Source: Lachnospiraceae bacterium UBA7093
GTDB lineage: Bacteria; Bacillota; Clostridia; Lachnospirales; Lachnospiraceae
Direction: 5' to 3'
NCBI GenBank assembly: GCA_002492465.1
Contig: DKYT01000064.1
Span: 113,913-127,157, forward strand
DNA length: 13,245 nucleotides
Shown here: positions 1 through 6,003 of the stretch, in pieces
Numbering within the stretch: position 1 is the first letter of the stretch
Layout: the number at the start of each line of letters is the position of its first letter
The notes under the pieces: generated by a model
Seen by the model: the letters and a program-made list of their open reading frames with translations, nothing else
What the model was told of the DNA's origin: nothing
Databases searched by the model: none
Program-made: the position numbers and the translations under genes

Positions 1-576
1 AAGGGCACCGTCCACGCCGATCATTCCGATGATATGCAGGATCACATCCTTGCCGCTTACCCATTTGGAGGGTTTTCCCGTCAGGTTAAACTTAATTGCG
101 GCAGGTACCTTAAACCACGCCTTTCCGGTAGCCATTCCCGCCGCCATGTCGGTGCTTCCCACGCCTGTTGAAAATGCGCCCAATGCGCCGTAGGTGCAGG
201 TATGGGAGTCGGCGCCAATGATCACATCCCCGGCAACCGTTAAGCCTTTTTCCGGAAGAAGGGCATGTTCGATTCCCATCTCGCCTACCTCAAAATAATT
301 GGTAATCTCATTGCGGTACGCAAACTCTCTTACGCACTTGCAGTGCTCCGCCGATTTAATATCCTTATTGGGTACAAAATGATCCGGCACAAGGGCAATC
401 TTATCTTTGTCAAAGACGCCCTTTACCTTCATTTTTTCCATTTCCTTAATCGCCACCGGGCTGGTGATATCGTTGCCCAACACCAGATCCAGATCCGCCT
501 CTATGAGCTGCCCGGCTTCCACATGGTCAAGCCCTGCGTGCGCCGCCAATATTTTCTGGGTCATTGTCATTCCCAT
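1..576 (-). CDS. leuC: 3-isopropylmalate dehydratase large subunit LeuC (N-terminal 192 residues; runs off the left edge)
   Basis: Reading the complement from 576 gives an open frame beginning MGMTMTQKILAAHAG and staying open to base 1. LeuC, with LeuD, isomerises 2-isopropylmalate to 3-isopropylmalate in leucine synthesis in the cytoplasm, using a 4Fe-4S cluster. The aconitase-family signature GADSHTCTYGALGAFSTG is at residues 121-138, with the family Asp-Ser-His-Thr at 123-126. The cluster cysteines would lie beyond the window. The short N-terminus and spacing fit the roughly 420-residue clostridial/archaeal type, not the longer E. coli type. The start at 576 is set by AGGAGG at 585-590, 8 nt upstream. 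The gene is divergent from a LysR-type regulator 165 bp away. LeuD and leuB would be expected further left, but they are not visible here. Confidence 0.95.
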   Translation of the reverse strand, partial: MGMTMTQKILAAHAGLDHVEAGQLIEADLDLVLGNDITSPVAIKEMEKMKVKGVFDKDKIALVPDHFVPNKDIKSAEHCKCVREFAYRNEITNYFEVGEMGIEHALLPEKGLTVAGDVIIGADSHTCTYGALGAFSTGVGSTDMAAGMATGKAWFKVPAAIKFNLTGKPSKWVSGKDVILHIIGMIGVDGAL

Positions 577-618
577 AAACTTTACCTCCTACATCATATT
601 TGAAGCTTTTATTCAATT

Positions 619-636
619 TTTATCAACCATGATAAA
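619..636. promoter_or_regulatory. Perfect 7-bp dyad near the leuC transcription start
   Basis: TTTATCA (619-625) and TGATAAA (630-636) are exact inverted copies around a 4-nt ACCA spacer. The dyad overlaps the predicted leuC start point and touches the predicted -10. It could be an operator or a weak AU-rich hairpin in the 5' leader. Its even centre does not fit the odd-spaced T-N11-A pattern of LysR-type boxes, so a different factor is possible. Confidence 0.35.
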
Positions 637-664
637 TTCTACCACATAAATACACATTTGAAAA
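636..664 (-). promoter_or_regulatory. Candidate leuC promoter
   Basis: On the minus strand TTTTCA (659-664) is followed after 17 bp by TAGAAT (636-641). A TGG extension directly precedes the -10. The start of transcription would fall near 629, about 53 nt before the leuC ATG. This places the LysR-type box (centre 694) at about -65, the usual recognition site of activators of that family. The assignment is by eye. A second TATAAT on the minus strand at 684-689 lacks a good -35. Confidence 0.45.
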
Positions 665-686
665 ATAGTTTATATTCATGATTATT

Positions 687-701
687 ATAACTTGTAGTTA
701 T
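687..701. promoter_or_regulatory. LysR-type regulator binding box (T-N11-A)
   Basis: ATAACTTGTAGTTAT is a perfect 6-bp inverted repeat around TGT and contains the family's T-N11-A signature (T688, A700). It ends 2 bp before the regulator gene's own -10, so binding would be expected to block that promoter. It also lies about 65 bp upstream of the predicted leuC start, where activation usually occurs. Pairing it with the adjacent regulator is inference from position. Confidence 0.55.
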
Positions 702-709
702 GGTATAAT
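701..709 (+). promoter_or_regulatory. Extended -10 promoter of the LysR-type regulator gene
   Basis: TGGTATAAT at 701-709 is a perfect TATAAT with a TGn extension. No good -35 is visible 16-18 bp upstream, which is usual for extended -10 promoters. Transcription would begin near 716, just ahead of the ribosome site AGGAGG (731-736). Confidence 0.6.
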
Positions 710-741
710 GATGTTACAATTACTTTATCAAGGAGGCGGTT

Positions 742-1671
742 ATGGAACAAAACCTTAATTTATATCAGATTTTTTATGAAGTAGCTGTATGCAGAAACTT
801 CTCCGTGGCAGCAAAAAAGCTGTATATCAGTCAGCCCGCAGTGAGTAAAGCGATTCTAAGGCTGGAAGAAGATTTAAACACCACCTTATTTCACCGCTCC
901 TCCCGGGGCGTTGCTTTAACTCCGGAAGGCGAACTTTTATATAAACATGTGGAGCAGGCTCTTTCTTCCCTGAAATCCGGCGAAGAACAGCTTCGCGCTT
1001 CCGCTTCGATAAAAATCAGTAAACTTTCCATTGGCGTCAGCACTACTCTCTGCAAGTATGTACTGCTTCCCCTGCTACAGACTTTTATTACCGAAAATCC
1101 CAATATCAAAATTACAATTTCCTGTCAGTCTACATTTGACACCATTTTATCTCTACAAAACGGTTCTATCGATATTGGTCTGGTTGGGCTTCCTTCTAAG
1201 CCTAATCTGACACAGCAACATAACATTACTTACCTGCCTTTAAAGACCATTGAAGATATTTTTGTTGCCACCGACTCCTATCTTATGCCTTTTATGAATA
1301 AATATAACGGAGAATTATATGAAAAAGAAGATTTTTTCAGAGAGGCTTCTTTTATTATGCTGGACAAGGAAAATATCTCGCGTAAACATGCCGACAACTT
1401 CCTTTTCAGGCATCAGATCGAACTTCACAATATGATTGAAGTAAACAACATGGATTTATCTATAGAATTTGCAAAGGCAGGACTCGGCATTGCCTGCGTG
1501 ATTAGTGATTTCGTAAAAGAAGATATCAAAAAAGGAACTCTGCGGGAATTAAAATTGGGTCACAGAGTTCCACGTCGTCAGATTGGGTTTGCTTATCCGT
1601 CATCTAAGGCTCCTGTTTCAGACGCTTTAAATACTTTGATACAATATTATCAATTTTCCGTATCATCATGA
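742..1671 (+). CDS. LysR-family transcriptional regulator, probable regulator of leuC
   Basis: The protein has 309 residues, the usual length of this family. Its N-terminus (about residues 1-65) is the typical winged helix-turn-helix. The recognition part is near residues 20-40, including SQPAVSKAILRLEEDL, followed by the family run LFHRSSRGVALTPEGE. Residues from about 92 onward form the substrate-binding-like effector domain, for example LSIGVSTTLCKYVLLPLL and GSIDIGLVGLP. The start at 742 follows AAGGAGG with normal spacing. The gene is divergent from leuC with a matching box in between, so control of leucine synthesis and autorepression are the simplest roles. The effector cannot be read from the sequence. 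Its stop lies only 42 bp from the convergent zinc-ribbon gene, and no clear terminator is seen between them. Confidence 0.9.
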   Translation: MEQNLNLYQIFYEVAVCRNFSVAAKKLYISQPAVSKAILRLEEDLNTTLFHRSSRGVALTPEGELLYKHVEQALSSLKSGEEQLRASASIKISKLSIGVSTTLCKYVLLPLLQTFITENPNIKITISCQSTFDTILSLQNGSIDIGLVGLPSKPNLTQQHNITYLPLKTIEDIFVATDSYLMPFMNKYNGELYEKEDFFREASFIMLDKENISRKHADNFLFRHQIELHNMIEVNNMDLSIEFAKAGLGIACVISDFVKEDIKKGTLRELKLGHRVPRRQIGFAYPSSKAPVSDALNTLIQYYQFSVSS

Positions 1672-1713
1672 CAAAGATGGACGTATTTCATAAAAAGAAG
1701 GATCATATAAAAA

Positions 1714-2286
1714 TTATTCTATCTTTCTTCCACACTCAAGACACATAAACTGCCCTGCGGGCACCTTTGCCCCACAAATACATTCTTTCATTGGTAGTTG
1801 ATTGGATTTTTCCTTTGTGTTTAAAATATCCTCCATGCTTCTTCCGCAAGAATTACAAAATTTTGCATCTTTTTTCAATTCAGTGCCACAGGTACATATA
1901 ACGGTATCTCTTAGAACCATTTCTCCACAATTAGGACAAAATCTATCCTGAGGCTTTAACTTATAGCCACAGGAACAAACATTTTTACCCATATTCTTAG
2001 CTTCTTTTTCTTTAATTTCTTTTTCCAACTCATCTATACTCTGATTAATTTTATCCATATTATCCAGATAATTTTTAATCTGTGGCACATCTATTTTATT
2101 TTCCTTTGATAAATCATAAACTTCCATTCCAATAAAACCATATACTTTGATTTTTGCATTCATCAGTTCTTCCAGTTCTTTTTTCAGAGTTTTCAAATTC
2201 ACATCAATTTGGGATGTGCTTTTAGGTGAAATATGTATGCTATCCGGCATCTTTACTTTTTTCATCAGTCCCTTAATATTATCCAT
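1714..2286 (-). CDS. Coiled-coil protein with three tandem zinc ribbons (third gene of the GTPase operon)
   Basis: This is a 190-residue cytoplasmic protein without signal or membrane segment. Residues about 28-98 are charged and helical with coiled-coil character (LKTLKKELEELMNAK, then INQSIDELEKEIKEKEAKN). The rest is three near-equal zinc ribbons, each CxC followed 10 residues later by CxxC: C104/C106 with C117/C120, C131/C133 with C144/C147, and C169/C171 with C182/C185. All twelve cysteines are present. Such ribbons usually bind zinc for protein or nucleic-acid contact. No catalytic motif is seen. The start at 2286 follows AGGGGG (2297-2302). It begins 14 nt after the stop of the membrane protein, so it is the last gene of a three-gene operon. 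I do not recognise a named family; an adaptor of the GTPase/membrane complex is a guess. Confidence 0.85.
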   Translation of the reverse strand: MDNIKGLMKKVKMPDSIHISPKSTSQIDVNLKTLKKELEELMNAKIKVYGFIGMEVYDLSKENKIDVPQIKNYLDNMDKINQSIDELEKEIKEKEAKNMGKNVCSCGYKLKPQDRFCPNCGEMVLRDTVICTCGTELKKDAKFCNSCGRSMEDILNTKEKSNQLPMKECICGAKVPAGQFMCLECGRKIE

Positions 2287-2300
2287 TTCACGTTTTCCCC

Positions 2301-3623
2301 CTATTCATATCTTAGCGCATTCCATTTTTCTTTTAGCGCTGTGAATTGATTGATTTCTTTATTTTCCGTACCGGCAGAATCATAATCTGTTCCTGTGAAA
2401 AGTTGATTCAAAATTGCAAGATATTGACGTTCATATTCCTCTGCCGAATTTTGTATTACCTCTTCCAATTTAGGCATTAACGTATTACTCTGTTCAAATT
2501 GAATCAGCTCTGTTTTCAGGTAATCCCCAGATTTTTTGCAAATTTGATGATTGCACCATCGCTTTAATATTTTAATATAAGCTGCATATATGACGATAAT
2601 TAATAAAATCAAGAATATCAGAACTGATCCTAAACTGATAACAAGTGCTATCAGGAAAGTAAAAATAGCAGAAAAAAAACTCCCCAGTGCTTTTAAAGAT
2701 ACTGATTCAATTGCTTTTTCACCTATTTTTTTACCTGCATCATCTATAAAATCTTTTACTCCCGAATCATCCTCATTTCCCGTTTCCGCACTTTCTATTG
2801 TTTGATGACTCTGTTCCTGTGAAGTAACTGCCTTAAACGAGAAAAGAATCACTAAAACTAAAAAAGGAACCCAGCTCAGCAATTTTCTTTTCCTATTTAA
2901 TTTTTTTACAATATCTTTTATCGTATCTTTGGTTTTTTGACCAAAAGATACAATATCACCGCCGCCGACTTCTGATGACTCTGCTTCACTATTTATTTTC
3001 TTTTCGATACCATCTTTTTTTCCTTCAAATTCATAATAAAATTTCTCATTTCCTATGCCCCTTGTAAATCCGCCAATGCTTTGAAACATACTTCTCATAT
3101 GCTCCAGCATATGATTATAATTGCTGCTGATATCACTAAGCATCTCCTGAATCATTTGAAAGACATTTTTTTCATACTCTCTTTTCGTTTGCTGAAAAAA
3201 CTCCAAATATAAATCTTCGTTTTTCAGTTCGTCTAAATGTGCCTTTGTATGAGAAATTTCCTGCATATCTTCGTATGCTTTCTTTATAATGACGTTTTTT
3301 CGTTCTGCTATCATATCTATTGATGTTATATTTTCAGTATGACATCTGTCTGCCATCTTTGTAACCTGTGCTTTAATTTGTTGTACAGACACTTCATTTT
3401 TATTATTATCTGTCTGTACGGAAGTTAATCCTGTTTTGGTTTCAATACTTTTAAACAGATTTTCTACTTCCAGGTCAATTTCATTCCAATTTGAATTTTC
3501 TGTTATTCTCTTTTTGCATTCGGAAATACTATCAATCATTCTTGTAGGCAGCTTTTGTTCTTTTGCATATTGTTCTAATTCATTCAGGCATTCAATTGCT
3601 TTTATCTGTTTCTCGTTCATCAT
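2301..3623 (-). CDS. Coiled-coil integral membrane protein, partner of the dynamin-like GTPase
   Basis: This 440-residue protein is not a family I can name. Residues 1-245 are polar and strongly helical, with probable coiled coils around 80-180. Arg/Lys-rich NRKRK (243-247) precedes a first hydrophobic segment at about 249-266, which predicts a cytoplasmic N-terminus. A polar, acidic loop follows (267-310). A 36-residue hydrophobic stretch at about 316-351 could be one long span or a hairpin of two. A charged helical tail (352-440) follows. The start ATG overlaps the GTPase stop as ATGA (3620-3623), so translation is probably coupled. The ribosome site AAAGGA lies near 3628-3633. A Met-Met start makes the second ATG (3620) possible. 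The overlap, and the similar design of helices flanking membrane spans, suggest it works together with the GTPase at the inner membrane. That is inference. Confidence 0.87.
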   Translation of the reverse strand: MMNEKQIKAIECLNELEQYAKEQKLPTRMIDSISECKKRITENSNWNEIDLEVENLFKSIETKTGLTSVQTDNNKNEVSVQQIKAQVTKMADRCHTENITSIDMIAERKNVIIKKAYEDMQEISHTKAHLDELKNEDLYLEFFQQTKREYEKNVFQMIQEMLSDISSNYNHMLEHMRSMFQSIGGFTRGIGNEKFYYEFEGKKDGIEKKINSEAESSEVGGGDIVSFGQKTKDTIKDIVKKLNRKRKLLSWVPFLVLVILFSFKAVTSQEQSHQTIESAETGNEDDSGVKDFIDDAGKKIGEKAIESVSLKALGSFFSAIFTFLIALVISLGSVLIFLILLIIVIYAAYIKILKRWCNHQICKKSGDYLKTELIQFEQSNTLMPKLEEVIQNSAEEYERQYLAILNQLFTGTDYDSAGTENKEINQFTALKEKWNALRYE

Positions 3624-5428
3624 TTAATCCTTTCTGTCATTTCAATGGCATTGATTTGTTTTAATAATCTGTCTGCTTCAATTAATTTTTGTTCCAGGAG
3701 AGGAATCTTTTTTTCATCGATATTGACTGACATTCGAAAATCGGAAAAGCATCCATCTGCGGAAGCAAGTTCTTTTTCAAATATTTCCGTTATCTGCACT
3801 GAAATCTGTTCAATCATTTTTCCTCTGGTATTGTTGACTTCAGTTTTAAACTGTTCAATGCACTTTTGAGTTGCTTCCTCCATTTTTTCTGCCGCTTTTG
3901 GATCATAAATTGTTTTTGTAATAGAATTAATAAGCGCTGCGCCAACGATTACGCCAATGCCTACAAGTCCAATTCCAGCAAGGATGCCTACAGCCACTCC
4001 CCATCCTCCGCCAATAGACATACCAAGAGCAACAGCACCTGCTCCTCCTGCAGTTCCTAAAGTGCCGCCTCCCCCTAATGTTGAAAGCACCTTCCGATTT
4101 CTGATGCTTGCATCATATTTTTTCCGCTCCTTCCAAATCTGCATGAACAAGGTTTCTGATGCATCGCTTAATGTTCTGTATAATTCACCAGTTGCAACAA
4201 TTGTTTCTTTCGTTTCCGCCACCATCGTTTGGCGGCTCTTTGACAGAGAACCATAAAACCGGTCATTTAGCTCCAATATATTTTCTCTGGTATTAAAATA
4301 TCCAACAGCCTCCTGAAAAACAATTTCCAAATCATGCATACATCCTTTGATTGCTTCTATTGTCTTACGGTTCACCGAATCATTCATCATGGTTTTATAA
4401 TTATCATTGACCATGTTCAAATAATCTTGAAAATCTTCTTTCTTTCTAAATCTCTCTTTAATCTTGTAAGGGTCGAGTTTTGAAATAATTTCCTTTTCAT
4501 AATCATCAATGTCCTTATTAATTTCTATGGTTAATTTTCCAATCAAGTTTGCTATTACTTTTTTATGATTTGCAACATAATCATCCATAGAATAATTGAT
4601 TTTCTGCAAAATTTCAGCATCTGATACATATTGTTTTTTTCGCAATGAAAAGGATTCCTGCAGTTGAACCAGCAGTCCTCTTGCTTCTGCCACATTCTGC
4701 ATCTGTTTGTTTAACATTGGATTTGAACCAATCAGATGCTTTCTGATATGAAGCCTGACCTCTTCTAATGTTACAGTCCCCTCAATTGATTCATCTCTTG
4801 TAATACTTACAGGGAAGATTGGCGCCTGAATATCACTTTCTCTCATATAGCATTTTACTTTTTCAATGTTTTTTCCCAGTTCTTCTAAAGAGAGTAAATC
4901 GCATTTTGTAAGGAAAAACAACATTCTTTTTGAAGGAAAGCTTTCAATAACATCCCATAATCTGGAACTGGTCACATGATCTGCATCCAAAACAACAAAT
5001 ACGGCATCACACTTTTCTGCCGAGTTTTTTATTTTCATAAGAGCTGTTTCATTGACACAATTCAATCCTTTTGTGTCAATAATGGATAAACCTTTCATGT
5101 TTTCAGAGGTAACAAATTTTTTTTGAAAGCCATCAATTAATGGCGTCGTAAATTCCTGCTCACCCCATTGATACTCACAAATTTCTCCTATCATATCTCC
5201 TGTTATCTCAAAAATATCCTGAAATAAAGTCCGAAGAAGGCTTGTTTTACCCGTTTTCTCATCCCCCAGTATCATATAGGAAGTAGTATTTGTCATGCCT
5301 TGAAGTGCTTGCTTTATTTTATCCTTTTCAGTCGTATCGTCACTGTCCTGCAATAAAATTGACATTCCTTCAAAAAGATTTGATAAAACGGTCTGTTCTT
5401 CTCTCTCACATAAAATATTTGGTTCCAT
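3620..5428 (-). CDS. Bacterial dynamin-like GTPase with a C-terminal membrane segment
   Basis: The GTPase motifs are clear (numbering from the upstream Met at 5437; subtract 3 for the start chosen here). The P-loop GDEKTGKTS is at 58-66, DTKG at 121-124, and TKCD at 177-180 (T/NKxD class). A Thr-containing switch region may be TTPL at 97-100. Residues 240-450 are long helices, as in the stalk of dynamin-like proteins. A Gly-rich hydrophobic stretch at about 455-504 resembles the membrane-inserting paddle of that group, and a helical tail ends the protein. These proteins bind GTP, assemble on membranes and remodel or seal them. The start at 5428 is preferred because AGAGAGG (5438-5444) is 9 nt from it but abuts the ATG at 5437. 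It is first in a three-gene operon divergent from an Xre-type regulator. Base composition is very AT-rich. The exact family is not identified. Confidence 0.85.
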   Translation of the reverse strand: MEPNILCEREEQTVLSNLFEGMSILLQDSDDTTEKDKIKQALQGMTNTTSYMILGDEKTGKTSLLRTLFQDIFEITGDMIGEICEYQWGEQEFTTPLIDGFQKKFVTSENMKGLSIIDTKGLNCVNETALMKIKNSAEKCDAVFVVLDADHVTSSRLWDVIESFPSKRMLFFLTKCDLLSLEELGKNIEKVKCYMRESDIQAPIFPVSITRDESIEGTVTLEEVRLHIRKHLIGSNPMLNKQMQNVAEARGLLVQLQESFSLRKKQYVSDAEILQKINYSMDDYVANHKKVIANLIGKLTIEINKDIDDYEKEIISKLDPYKIKERFRKKEDFQDYLNMVNDNYKTMMNDSVNRKTIEAIKGCMHDLEIVFQEAVGYFNTRENILELNDRFYGSLSKSRQTMVAETKETIVATGELYRTLSDASETLFMQIWKERKKYDASIRNRKVLSTLGGGGTLGTAGGAGAVALGMSIGGGWGVAVGILAGIGLVGIGVIVGAALINSITKTIYDPKAAEKMEEATQKCIEQFKTEVNNTRGKMIEQISVQITEIFEKELASADGCFSDFRMSVNIDEKKIPLLEQKLIEADRLLKQINAIEMTERIK

Positions 5429-5437
5429 TTTACCCAT

Positions 5438-5444
5438 CCTCTCT
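5438..5444 (-). promoter_or_regulatory. Ribosome binding site deciding the GTPase start
   Basis: AGAGAGG on the minus strand is directly followed by an ATG (5437), with zero spacing. It is 9 nt before a second in-frame ATG (5428). The second ATG is therefore the likelier start, giving 602 residues instead of 605. Confidence 0.55.
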
Positions 5445-5480
5445 TTTGTAAAATATTTTTCGTAAGTATATCACTTAATA

Positions 5481-5509
5481 AATATAACCTTATTAGTTTA
5501 TTTTTGCAA
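5481..5509 (-). promoter_or_regulatory. Promoter of the GTPase / membrane protein / zinc-ribbon operon
   Basis: On the minus strand TTGCAA (5504-5509), a 17-bp spacer and TATATT (5481-5486) form a good vegetative-type promoter. Transcription would begin near 5474, about 46 nt before the GTPase ATG. The hexamer TTGCAA is its own complement and also serves as the -35 of the oppositely directed repressor promoter. Confidence 0.55.
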
Positions 5510-5557
5510 CACCTTTTAAGTTATTTTTATAGTCTATCCCTTCATATATACTAATAA
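5490..5557. repeat. 8-bp inverted repeat flanking the shared promoter core
   Basis: TTATTAGT (5490-5497) and ACTAATAA (5550-5557) are exact inverted copies 52 bp apart. The first lies in the spacer of the operon promoter. The second lies just after the predicted start of the regulator transcript. They could be paired sites for one protein that shuts both promoters. In so AT-rich a stretch chance cannot be excluded. Confidence 0.4.
5504..5533 (+). promoter_or_regulatory. Promoter of the Xre-type regulator gene
   Basis: TTGCAA (5504-5509), an 18-bp spacer and TATAGT (5528-5533) point towards the regulator gene. Transcription would begin near 5540. A second -10-like TATACT at 5547-5552 has no good -35. 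Confidence 0.5.
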
Positions 5558-5574
5558 TAGGCATTATTGCAATA
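5553..5574. promoter_or_regulatory. Candidate operator in the Xre-type gene leader
   Basis: Two overlapping dyads lie just before the ribosome site: AATAAT-AGGC-ATTATT (5553-5568) and the perfect 10-bp palindrome TATTGCAATA (5565-5574). The core TTGCAA of the latter repeats the hexamer found at the shared -35 (5504-5509). That makes TTGCAA a candidate half or core site for the repressor. Confidence 0.4.
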
Positions 5575-5587
5575 TAGGAGTTAATTC

Positions 5588-5911
5588 ATGAATGATTACA
5601 AAAAAGCAATGGGCGAACGCTTACGAATACAAAGAAAAATGCACCACTTAACTCAGGAGCAACTGGCAGAAAAACTTGATATTTCCATCAAACATTACAG
5701 TGAAGCAGAACGTGGTATTATAGGTCTTTCTGTAGATAACCTGATAAAAGTAAGTGAAATACTTGGAATCAGTCTTGATTATCTTTTAAAGGGAATTACA
5801 ATTGACTATCCTGTTCCGATCAGGATGATTGAAATTTATTCAGCCTGTCCGGATACGAAAAAAGAAAATTTTCTTGAAATACTTGAATTAGAAGCCAAAT
5901 TATTTTCTTAA
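5588..5911 (+). CDS. Xre/Cro-CI family helix-turn-helix regulator
   Basis: This 107-residue protein has a single Cro/CI-type DNA-binding domain at about residues 8-67. It contains LTQEQLAEKLDISIKHYSEAERG and the closing turn VSEILGISLDYLL. The C-terminal 35 residues are a short helical tail (about 75-104) that could mediate dimerisation; no sensor or protease motif is visible. AGGAG at 5576-5580 sits 7 nt before the ATG. The gene is divergent from the GTPase operon, sharing a 150-bp control region rich in dyads, so it is most simply its repressor and autoregulator. It is AT-rich like the operon and ends ahead of the two-way terminator shared with ilvC. Target and inducer are unknown. Confidence 0.88.
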   Translation: MNDYKKAMGERLRIQRKMHHLTQEQLAEKLDISIKHYSEAERGIIGLSVDNLIKVSEILGISLDYLLKGITIDYPVPIRMIEIYSACPDTKKENFLEILELEAKLFS

Positions 5912-5956
5912 ATAAAAAGTCGGCATGATTTATAACATTCCACCATGAAACGATAA

Positions 5957-5986
5957 AATCCCTGCGAACTTGGATTCGCAGGGATT
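5957..5986. terminator. Bidirectional intrinsic terminator between the Xre-type gene and ilvC
   Basis: AATCCCTGCGAA (5957-5968) and TTCGCAGGGATT (5975-5986) form a perfect 12-bp stem with a 6-nt loop. On the plus strand it is followed by CCTTTTTAT, which ends the regulator transcript. On the minus strand it is followed by TTTTATCG, which ends the ilv transcript 18 nt after the ilvC stop. It marks the boundary between the AT-rich cassette and the ilv block. Confidence 0.9.
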
Positions 5987-6003
5987 CCTTTTTATATGTA
6001 TGA

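Noticed and set aside
265..649. Plus-strand open frames of 112 and 80 codons
   Set aside because: They are antisense to leuC, which has a clear family signature and ribosome site on the minus strand. They have no ribosome site or family similarity of their own.
1672..1713. Terminator between the convergent LysR-type and zinc-ribbon genes
   Set aside because: I found no stem of useful length followed by a U-run in either direction. The 42-bp gap seems not to hold a classical terminator.
1690..5919. ATAAAAAG direct repeat at both edges of the AT-rich cassette (1690-1697 and 5912-5919), as possible attachment or target-site duplication
   Set aside because: It is only 8 bp of low-complexity AT sequence in AT-rich flanks, with no integrase, transposase or tRNA gene nearby. 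Chance is the simpler explanation.
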